From: Victivallales bacterium | Lineage (GTDB): Bacteria; Verrucomicrobiota; Lentisphaeria; Oligosphaerales; Oligosphaeraceae | NCBI GenBank assembly: GCA_017431185.1 | Contig: JAFRLP010000243.1 | Span: 1-5,296, forward strand | Direction of reading: 5' to 3' | Length of the DNA stretch: 5,296 bases | Shown here: piece by piece, positions 1 through 5,296 of the stretch | Layout: the number at the start of each line of letters is the position of its first letter | Numbering within the stretch: the first letter of the stretch is position 1 | The notes under the pieces: generated by a model | The model's input: the letters and a program-made list of their open reading frames with translations, nothing else | Told to the model about the DNA's origin: nothing | Databases searched by the model: none | Position numbers and translations under genes: made by a program

Positions 1-1023
1 CCTCTGTTCCTCAAACGGGTCAACCGTCCGCTTGCGCCGACCTGGAAGCCCGATTTTCCCCCCAGCGGCGACGCCATTGGCGAATGCCTGGAAAACCATA
101 CCCTGGAAGAGGCGGTGACGCTGGCCCACCAGATGAGCGAAACCTGGGACTATGGCCTCGCCCAGATGCTCCTCCTGCACCATCCCATGTCCAACAACCG
201 TGCCAGGGTGCTGGACATTGGAGTCACGGAAGCGCTCTCCCTGCAATTCCACAGCGCCGAGAACATCTTCCGCTTCTACCTGCTTCGCCATGAACTGTAC
301 GATTCCCGGACAACTCCCCAGCGACGCATGAAAATCCTCGTGAAAATGCGCGATTTGGTAATGCGGGAAATCGAGAACTCCTCAGAAATGATAGCATTAT
401 GCAGGAAAGACTCCCGTCTGGGCTTCCATTCGGAGGCGGAGGCGCACCAGTACTGCCCCTCCCGTCTGTCCTGGCGCATTGCCCAGCTCCAAGACCTGCT
501 GGACACGGAGTTCCCCGAATTCGAGTCCGCCCTCCTGAATGATACACCACTTCCAGTCTCCGAGTTCAAAAAAAGCCAGGAGCGCTACCATCTTGGCACC
601 TGGGAGAAGACCGAGGATTTCCAATGGCGTCTTCGGCGCAGGGAAGACGGGGACATCCAATTGGAACTGAAGGTGCGCAAGGGGAGTGAGCGGAAGCCCG
701 ACGACTTCTTCGCCGCGTATTTCTGTGACGAGGATGTCACCTTCTTCCCCTGGAGAATCCTCATTCGCCAGCATCGCATCGACGACTTCAACAATGCCGC
801 GCAGGCATCTTTCGAGGAGGACCAGAAGAGTTGGCGCTGCACACTGACGCTGCCGGCGCTTTTCCCCAATGGCTTCCTGCAAGGCGCCTTCATGTTCGCC
901 CTGCGCAGGCAATACACGCCCGAGGCGTTCTCGTATGCCTGGCCCAGCCGAAGCGTCCCAGCCCGTCACCGTCTCAACATCGGTCCCTTCCAGCCAGACT
1001 ACACGGGGCTGGTCATCCCATGA
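1..1023 (+). CDS. C-terminal part of a large protein of unknown function with a CBM9-like end domain (5' truncated)
   Basis: The frame is open from base 1 to the TGA at 1021-1023 and gives 340 residues. No in-frame ATG occurs before 115, and the residues before it read as normal protein, so the true start almost certainly lies upstream of the window. Visible residues about 25-180 are helical and rich in charged and aromatic residues, with a conserved-looking DSRLGFHSEAE stretch at about 137-147 followed by a helix ending in a leucine-rich RIAQLQDLL. This recalls the helical C-terminal regions of uncharacterised large sugar-related (alpha-glucuronidase/DUF4838-like) proteins of PVC bacteria, but that is memory-based and weak. 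Residues about 195-340 look like a beta-sandwich: W201, a central DD-FN-A stretch, W-C-LTLP, and a terminal SYAWP (311-315) then RHRLNIGPF, which resembles CBM9/DOMON-like domains. The stop overlaps the start of namZ, so the two genes are probably co-transcribed. An enzyme or a cell-envelope sugar-binding role are both possible; no catalytic residues can be assigned. Confidence 0.8.
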   Translation, partial: PLFLKRVNRPLAPTWKPDFPPSGDAIGECLENHTLEEAVTLAHQMSETWDYGLAQMLLLHHPMSNNRARVLDIGVTEALSLQFHSAENIFRFYLLRHELYDSRTTPQRRMKILVKMRDLVMREIENSSEMIALCRKDSRLGFHSEAEAHQYCPSRLSWRIAQLQDLLDTEFPEFESALLNDTPLPVSEFKKSQERYHLGTWEKTEDFQWRLRRREDGDIQLELKVRKGSERKPDDFFAAYFCDEDVTFFPWRILIRQHRIDDFNNAAQASFEEDQKSWRCTLTLPALFPNGFLQGAFMFALRRQYTPEAFSYAWPSRSVPARHRLNIGPFQPDYTGLVIP

Positions 1024-2141
1024 GCAAACAACGCCAAACCCTTGCGGGCGTTGACCACCCTGGACTGGCGCACCGCATCGCGGGGATGCGCTGCGGCCTT
1101 GTGACCAACCCCACCGGCGTGGACTGGCGACTGGTCTCCACCGCCAACCGAGTCCATGCCATGTCCCGCCTGGTCGCCCTCTTCGGCCCCGAGCACGGTG
1201 TGCGCGGAGACCGCCAGGCTGGCGAATCCATCACGGAATCCCGGCTGGACGACGAACTCGGCGTCCCATGCCACTCCCTCTACGGCGGAAACACCCCGCT
1301 GGAACAACTGCTGGACGGGGTGGACGTGCTTCTCTATGACATCCAGGATGTCGGCGCGCGTTTCTACACCTACATCTACACGCTGGGCGACTGCCTGGAG
1401 GCGTGTGCAAGGCGGGGCATCCCGCTCCTGGTACTGGACCGTCCCAATCCACTGGGCGGAGACATCGAAGGCACCCTGCTTCGGGAGGAGTTTGCCAGTG
1501 GCGTGGGGCGCTACGGCCTTCCTGTCCGCTATGGGATGACCCCAGGGGAAGTTGCGCGGTATCTCCGCCAGATTCTCACACTGGACTGTGAGTTGGAGGT
1601 GCTCCCCTGCCAAGGCTGGAGCCGCGACCAGAAATACGGGCAGACCGCCCTGCCCTGGGTGATGCCCTCCCCGAACATCCCCACCCCGCAGACGGCGCTG
1701 GCCTATATCGGGACCTGCCTTTTCGAGGGAACAAACCTGTCGGAGGGACGCGGCACCACGCATCCCTTTGAACTCATCGGAGCGCCGTTTGTCCCGTCCA
1801 ATCGTCTGGTGGCGGCCATGAACGCCCATGCCCTGCCTGGCGTGCTTTGGCGCGCCGCGCACTTCACTCCGACTTTCAGCAAGCACGCGGGGGAATTGTG
1901 CCATGGCGTGCAACTGCATATCACCGATGAAACGGTGTTTCGCCCCTTCGAGACTGGAATTTGGCTGTTAGAGGAACTGCGCCGCCAATGCCCCGAAATG
2001 ACCTGCACCGCCTTCCTGGACAACTTGTTCGGGGACGATGCGCTCCGCGTCCGCCGAGAGGCCATCCCCCAAATCATCGCCAGAGGGCAGCGGGAATCCG
2101 CGCAGTTCGCCCAGCGAGTCCGTCCCTTTCTGCTGTATTGA
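1020..2141 (+). CDS. namZ: Exo-beta-N-acetylmuramidase NamZ (GH171, former DUF1343)
   Basis: This 373-residue protein matches the DUF1343/NamZ family, whose Bacillus subtilis member removes terminal N-acetylmuramic acid from the non-reducing ends of peptidoglycan fragments. Motifs run in family order: GLVTNPTGVD (26-35), FGPEHG (55-60), PCHSLYGG (83-90), VDVLLYDIQDVGARFYTYIY (101-120), VLDRPNPLGG (138-147), GLPVRYGMTPGE (166-177), MPSPNIPT (215-222) and LFEGTNLSEGRGTTHPFE (234-251). Acidic residues such as E58, D107, D110, E236 and E242 lie in these blocks and are candidates for the active site; I cannot assign the catalytic one from sequence alone. The ATG at 1020 was chosen because homology begins soon after it, and it overlaps the upstream stop as ATGA; only weak G-rich sequence (1005-1012) precedes it. 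The frame is open further upstream (ATG at 831), but that stretch overlaps the preceding gene. No signal peptide or lipobox is visible, so the product is predicted cytoplasmic, which fits recycling of imported muropeptides more than secreted lysis. Length is normal for a family member without a leader peptide. Confidence 0.93.
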   Translation: MSKQRQTLAGVDHPGLAHRIAGMRCGLVTNPTGVDWRLVSTANRVHAMSRLVALFGPEHGVRGDRQAGESITESRLDDELGVPCHSLYGGNTPLEQLLDGVDVLLYDIQDVGARFYTYIYTLGDCLEACARRGIPLLVLDRPNPLGGDIEGTLLREEFASGVGRYGLPVRYGMTPGEVARYLRQILTLDCELEVLPCQGWSRDQKYGQTALPWVMPSPNIPTPQTALAYIGTCLFEGTNLSEGRGTTHPFELIGAPFVPSNRLVAAMNAHALPGVLWRAAHFTPTFSKHAGELCHGVQLHITDETVFRPFETGIWLLEELRRQCPEMTCTAFLDNLFGDDALRVRREAIPQIIARGQRESAQFAQRVRPFLLY

Positions 2142-2177
2142 GGGCACGTTCTTCATCGTTCCACGTCTGGCATTCGC

Positions 2178-3440
2178 CTATCTTTGCTTGTCAATCACGA
2201 TATCCTTGACCTCCAGCGTTCCTTCCGATTGGCTGTTGTAGATGTAGATAAACAATTGCTGCGTGGTCGCCGGCGTCCTGAAAACTCCCTGCACCTTATG
2301 GAACTCGCTGTCAGGTTTGACCGCATGGCCGAGCTGGACGAGCTGCGGATACCTCTTGCTCGCCTTGTCGTAGTATCCGACAAAGGCATAATGGTGGTTG
2401 GGGGATTTGCTCATGCCTGGAGTCTTGCGAATGTCAAAGGAGATGGCGTAGTTCGTGTCCTTTTCCAACTTCAGCGGGATTTTGTGTATCTGCTGTTTTC
2501 CAGGAGACGGCGGCAGGGCCAGGGGCTTGCCCGCCAGCGGCTCCAGATGTTCGGGGAAAAGCGGGTAGTTCTTGACAAAGGCGTCCTTGATGGCCGTCGC
2601 CTTCGCCGTCCACTCATCTTTGTCCGCCGCATCAAAAGCGCGTATGAAGAAGGAGACCCTGGGCGACTGGTAGTCGGCGGGAATGACTTTGGGCAAATCC
2701 ATCCAGAAATACTGCTTATGGTAACGGGGGACATTCCACAGCATATTGATGCCCGTCACCTCGCTGGAATGGGTACGGAAGGTCAGGACAGCCATCTGCT
2801 TTTCCGCGATGAACTGCGAGAAGCAGAAGGCATCGCGCTCGCCATAGACAGGCCAGCTGACCTGTCGCGGAGCCTCCTTGGGATTGGCGGGCGGTGGCTG
2901 GAAATTCCCCTGGTCATAGGTGCCGTCGGTTCGGAAAAACAGGTAACCGTCGGTTTTGGGAGACCAGCATTTCTGGAACAGGTAGAACGAATGGGCCGGC
3001 TGTTCCGCCGTTGCAGTGACCTGTTTGGTGATGTCCAGCCCGTCTGGAGTGAGCAACCAGGTGGAATCCAGTTTCAGGTTTGCCAGGGCGGAGAGTTTAT
3101 GGATGACAATCCGTTTTCCCTGAACGGCGCCCTCCTTCATTCCAACTGGCTGTTCATCAACGGTCATGGTCTGTTCGAGCACCATCTCCTTCCCCCCCTC
3201 GGAATGGCCGGCCCCAATGTACTTCCCGCTGGCAGGACAAAACACGGAGCCATACCATCCGCTGCGGGTGCCGAGTTCCACATCCTTGAAGAAAATCTGC
3301 ACAATGCTTCCCTTGGCATTGGTGCCAATGTCAAAGACCACACGGTAATCACCTGCAATCAGCGTCATGTCAACCTTGTCAGCAGCCAGCAACGCAGGCA
3401 CAGCCAGTGCAAGGACGGCGAGAATGGATTTGATTTTCAT
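2178..3440 (-). CDS. Exported protein of unknown function with C-terminal carbohydrate-binding-like domain
   Basis: The reading frame gives 420 residues from an ATG at 3440-3438. That start was chosen over in-frame ATGs up to 3566 because it begins a textbook signal peptide (K2, K4, then hydrophobic 5-19, with cleavage likely just before D21) and has a purine-rich GAAG (complement of 3447-3450) six bases upstream. Residues about 22-300 are predicted mainly beta, rich in aromatic residues, with a TPDGLDITKQV strand pair at 131-141 that recalls mutarotase-like sugar-binding sandwiches; this is only a resemblance. A proline-rich linker (about 305-314) leads to residues 315-420. These end with strands containing F387, the LFIYIYN segment (396-402) and EGTLEVKDIVI (406-416), the pattern of CBM4/9-type jelly rolls whose last strand carries a D. 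No family is recognised with confidence and no catalytic residues are evident. Periplasmic or surface polysaccharide binding is an inference. The gene stands alone, converging on namZ and diverging from folP. Confidence 0.85.
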   Translation of the reverse strand: MKIKSILAVLALAVPALLAADKVDMTLIAGDYRVVFDIGTNAKGSIVQIFFKDVELGTRSGWYGSVFCPASGKYIGAGHSEGGKEMVLEQTMTVDEQPVGMKEGAVQGKRIVIHKLSALANLKLDSTWLLTPDGLDITKQVTATAEQPAHSFYLFQKCWSPKTDGYLFFRTDGTYDQGNFQPPPANPKEAPRQVSWPVYGERDAFCFSQFIAEKQMAVLTFRTHSSEVTGINMLWNVPRYHKQYFWMDLPKVIPADYQSPRVSFFIRAFDAADKDEWTAKATAIKDAFVKNYPLFPEHLEPLAGKPLALPPSPGKQQIHKIPLKLEKDTNYAISFDIRKTPGMSKSPNHHYAFVGYYDKASKRYPQLVQLGHAVKPDSEFHKVQGVFRTPATTQQLFIYIYNSQSEGTLEVKDIVIDKQR

Positions 3441-3480
3441 TGTTTTCTTCTTTTGTTGGGCCTTCCAGTCGGCGTCATGG

Positions 3481-3521
3481 CACATCCCCAAGGCTTTCCG
3501 CCCGCAAAAAAGAGGGGGGTG
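3481..3521 (-). other. Possible hairpin in the 5' leader of the exported-protein gene
   Basis: Short complementary blocks are nested here: CAC 3481-3483 with GTG 3519-3521, CCCC 3486-3489 with GGGG 3514-3517, and CTTT 3494-3497 with AAAG 3509-3512. They are separated by small asymmetric internal loops and an 11-base end loop. If the predicted promoter is right, this lies in the transcribed leader, about 40 bases before the start codon. It has no T-run on the downstream (- strand) side that would make it an intrinsic terminator, and it matches no riboswitch I recognise. The pairing is imperfect and could be chance. Confidence 0.2.
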
Positions 3522-3552
3522 TCGCATTATTTCCACTGTATTCACTTTTTTT

Positions 3553-3581
3553 TTCATCATTGGCAATTACAGTATTATAAT
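3553..3581 (+). promoter_or_regulatory. Predicted promoter for folP-cdaA
   Basis: A perfect TATAAT lies at 3576-3581. At 17 bases upstream the best -35 is TTCATC (3553-3558), which matches only three of six consensus bases and sits at the end of a run of nine T (3546-3554) that could act like an UP-type AT-rich element. Transcription would start near 3588, giving folP a leader of only about 20 bases with no clear Shine-Dalgarno sequence. The weak -35 may mean dependence on an activator, or simply lower strength than the promoter facing the other way. Confidence 0.4.
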
Positions 3582-3601
3582 TTCCAAAAGATGTTTTTCA
3601 A
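3574..3601 (-). promoter_or_regulatory. Predicted sigma70-type promoter for the exported-protein gene
   Basis: Read on the - strand, TTGAAA (3601-3596; five of six bases match TTGACA) is followed after 16 bases by a perfect TATAAT (3579-3574). Transcription would begin near 3567, leaving a leader of about 125 bases before the ATG at 3440. The -10 core overlaps the one of the + strand promoter, and the -35 box lies just before the folP start. Promoter preferences in this phylum are unknown, so this is a consensus match only. Confidence 0.5.
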
Positions 3602-3609
3602 AACACGTC

Positions 3610-4461
3610 ATGCAAAATACCGCACATATCCTGGCCCTGGCAAACGGTGACAGGCTGGACTTCACTGACAGGCCAGCCATCATGGCCATCGTGAATGTCA
3701 CGCCTGACTCGTTTTCGGACGGGGGACGCTACAACACCGTCGAGGCGGCGGTCGCCCGTGCAGGCGAATGTCTCGCCGAGGGGGCTGGCATCCTGGATGT
3801 GGGCGGCGAATCCACCCGTCCTGGCCACGAACCAGTCACGGTGGAGGAGGAGTTGCGCCGTGTCGTTCCTGCCGTGAAAGCCATCCACGAAGCGTTTCCC
3901 CAGGCGGTCATCAGCGTGGATACCAGCAAGGCTCCGGTGGCGCGCGGCGCGCTGGCGGCGGGAGCGCAGATAGTCAACGACGTGACCGCACTGGAGCACG
4001 ACGGCAAGGAAATGGCGGAGGCGCTGCGCGACTTCCATGCGCCCTGCATCCTGATGAACTCCGTTCCCATTCCGCCGGAGAAGCCCTTTCTTCAGGGGCT
4101 GCTCGAGTATTTGCGGAAACGGCTGGACTGGTGCTGCCAGGCCAGCGGACTTTCAGCAGAGCATTTCGCACTTGACCCTGGCATCGGCTTCGCGAAGGAC
4201 CTTGATCAGAATCTAGCCTGCATCGCGGGGCTCAGGGAACTCTCCCAGTTGAGGCGCCCCATGCTGATTGGGCCGTCCCGCAAGTCCTTTCTGGGGCTTC
4301 TGACGGAGCGTCAGGTCGGAGACCGTCTCGCGGCCACCGTGGCCTCCGTTGCGGTCAGCGCATTTGAGCACGCGGATATTCTGCGTGTGCATGACGTATC
4401 CGCAGGCGTGGACGCCGTTCGCGTAGCCACAGCCCTTGCACATTCCAGGTCCCGCTTATGA
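3610..4461 (+). CDS. folP: Dihydropteroate synthase
   Basis: This 283-residue protein is a full-length dihydropteroate synthase, which joins 6-hydroxymethyl-7,8-dihydropterin diphosphate to p-aminobenzoate in cytoplasmic folate synthesis and is the sulfonamide target. The TIM-barrel signatures are in order: AIVNVTPDSFSDGG (26-39, with metal-binding N29), DVGGESTRPG (63-72), VISVDTSK (100-107), NDVTAL after that, DPGIGFAK (189-196), IGPSRKSFLG (220-229, with K225) and RVHDV (259-263, with the phosphate-binding R and H). The ATG at 3610 gives the usual family N-terminus. Longer in-frame starts (from 3367) read through the promoter region and the opposite gene and have no homology. No clear Shine-Dalgarno precedes it. 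One oddity: the loop that is usually LMH reads LMNS at 148-151 and the segment to DPGIGF is about six residues shorter than in E. coli. The stop overlaps the cdaA start as ATGA, so the two are probably translationally coupled. Confidence 0.96.
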   Translation: MQNTAHILALANGDRLDFTDRPAIMAIVNVTPDSFSDGGRYNTVEAAVARAGECLAEGAGILDVGGESTRPGHEPVTVEEELRRVVPAVKAIHEAFPQAVISVDTSKAPVARGALAAGAQIVNDVTALEHDGKEMAEALRDFHAPCILMNSVPIPPEKPFLQGLLEYLRKRLDWCCQASGLSAEHFALDPGIGFAKDLDQNLACIAGLRELSQLRRPMLIGPSRKSFLGLLTERQVGDRLAATVASVAVSAFEHADILRVHDVSAGVDAVRVATALAHSRSRL

Positions 4462-5296
4462 ACCAGTCGATATTTTTGGACATTCTGCGCATCGTCGGCC
4501 AGATTTTTCTGCTGGCCACACTCTACTACTGGATCATGCGGCTGCTCAAGGGCACTCCGGGACTGGCCCAAATTACCTGCGGCGTGCTTTTGCTTGTTTT
4601 CATCTATTCGGTCAGTTCCTTTCTGCAACTGTCTGTCCTGCGCTGGATAGTGGAAAAGGTGTTTGCCGCGCTGCCGATTATTCTGGTAGTGCTGTTTCAA
4701 AGTGAAATCCGACGTCTGCTGGGGATATTCGCCCGCAAACTGCTGCCGGTCGTCCCCAGCCACCGATACCTGGAGTACCAGGGGCAATTGGAGCAGATGA
4801 CGGATACCCTGTGCGGGGCGGCCATCCAGATGTCCAACACCAAAACAGGCGCCCTCATCGCCATCCAGCAGACCATGGACTTATCGACTTACGCCAAAAC
4901 GGGCAAGCGGGTGGATGCACTGCTCTTCCCTGGCAATGGGCTCGTCGAGACGATTTTCTACAAGGGGTCTCCCCTGCACGACGGGGGGATGGTGGTGCAT
5001 GGCAATCGCGTGGAGGCGGCAGGCTGCGTCTTTCCCCTGTGCGAGAATGAGAACGTGCGCAACGACTATGGGATGCGCCATCAGGCCGCCACAGGGCTCT
5101 CCGAGGAAACCGACGCCCTGGTGCTGGTGGTCTCCGAGGAGAACGGAGTCATTCATCTGGTCAGCAACGGGATGATGACCGCCATCCTGGACCACTCCCT
5201 GCTGAAAATCACCATGCAGCGCTCCCTTCACCTGCCCACTCCAGAGAGCTCTCCGCACTACCAGTTTTTCCGCAGGGCATTGATGCGCCTACGTGC
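4458..5296 (+). CDS. cdaA: Membrane diadenylate cyclase CdaA/DacA (3' truncated by window end)
   Basis: The frame is open from the ATG at 4458 to the window end, giving 279 residues, close to the family's full length of about 270-290, so little is missing. The family makes c-di-AMP from two ATP at the inner membrane and takes part in potassium/osmotic and cell-wall homeostasis. The layout matches CdaA: three hydrophobic segments at about 11-30, 38-58 and 62-76, the LPIILVVLFQSEIRRLL junction (65-81), then the DAC (DisA_N) domain with TGALIAIQ (130-137), the LHDGG motif (173-177) and a GMRHQAATGLSEETDALVLV block (205-224). Both catalytic motifs differ from consensus: DGA reads DGG, and GTRHR reads GMRHQ (M206, Q209). 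The ATG is preceded by an AGG at 4447-4449 and overlaps the folP stop, so it likely depends on folP translation. It lacks a CdaR-type partner within the window. Identity is firm; activity is less certain because of the motif changes. Confidence 0.93.
   Translation, partial: MNQSIFLDILRIVGQIFLLATLYYWIMRLLKGTPGLAQITCGVLLLVFIYSVSSFLQLSVLRWIVEKVFAALPIILVVLFQSEIRRLLGIFARKLLPVVPSHRYLEYQGQLEQMTDTLCGAAIQMSNTKTGALIAIQQTMDLSTYAKTGKRVDALLFPGNGLVETIFYKGSPLHDGGMVVHGNRVEAAGCVFPLCENENVRNDYGMRHQAATGLSEETDALVLVVSEENGVIHLVSNGMMTAILDHSLLKITMQRSLHLPTPESSPHYQFFRRALMRLR

Noticed and set aside
999..1919. A 306-residue open frame on the - strand inside namZ
   Set aside because: It lies opposite the highly conserved NamZ motifs and its translation has no recognisable features, so it is a shadow frame.
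2142..2177. A terminator between the convergent genes
   Set aside because: Only a three-base GGC/GCC pairing around ATTC and a short CGTTC direct repeat are visible. There is no stable stem with a T-run on either strand.
3441..3566. An N-terminal extension of the exported protein to the ATG at 3566
   Set aside because: It would bury the signal peptide 42 residues in, and the upstream ATGs sit at or next to the predicted transcription start.
3367..3609. An N-terminal extension of FolP by 81 residues
   Set aside because: The extension overlaps the divergent promoter region and the 5' end of the opposite gene, and has no DHPS homology. The ATG at 3610 gives the usual length.
2184..3650. A 488-residue open frame on the + strand opposite the exported-protein gene
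   Set aside because: It is almost exactly antisense to a frame with a proper signal peptide and ribosome binding site. Its translation is arginine- and leucine-rich with no recognisable domain, and it runs through the promoter region into folP. It is best explained as a codon-bias shadow.
3591..3650. A 19-residue upstream reading frame overlapping the folP start
   Set aside because: It has no ribosome binding site and no composition suggesting a leader peptide; chance is the simplest explanation.

Overview
The window is about 5.3 kb of G+C-rich bacterial DNA with five protein-coding genes in three transcription blocks. I see no RNA genes, mobile elements, CRISPR arrays or long repeats. The two recognisable pathways are peptidoglycan amino-sugar hydrolysis (NamZ/GH171) and a folate synthesis gene joined to a c-di-AMP synthase gene (folP-cdaA). 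Together with two carbohydrate-binding-like proteins, this suggests a saccharolytic member of the Lentisphaerota/Kiritimatiellota/Verrucomicrobiota (PVC) group or a neighbouring phylum. That placement is an inference from gene content and the style of the proteins, and is weak.

Layout. (1) Bases 1-2141, + strand: the C-terminal 340 residues of a large protein of unknown function with a probable CBM9-like end domain, then a complete exo-beta-N-acetylmuramidase (namZ). The start of namZ overlaps the previous stop by four bases (ATGA), so the two look like one operon. (2) Bases 2178-3440, - strand: a single exported protein of unknown function (420 aa) with a signal peptide and a C-terminal carbohydrate-binding-like beta domain. 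It converges on namZ across a 36-base gap in which I see no clear terminator hairpin. (3) Bases 3441-3609: an AT-rich divergent intergenic region. Both strands share a palindromic -10 core, ATTATAAT (3574-3581), so two back-to-back promoters probably overlap here. The - strand gene would then have a leader of about 125 bases with a possible hairpin. (4) Bases 3610-5296, + strand: folP (dihydropteroate synthase) and cdaA (membrane diadenylate cyclase, cut by the window end near its C-terminus), again overlapping by ATGA.

The most noteworthy point is that the CdaA protein departs from the family consensus at both catalytic motifs: DGG instead of DGA, and G-M-R-H-Q instead of G-T-R-H-R. The rest of the protein looks intact and the gene is under tight coupling with folP. 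FolP also has an altered and shortened loop where the family usually has LMH. I found no convincing evidence of an entirely new multi-gene system.
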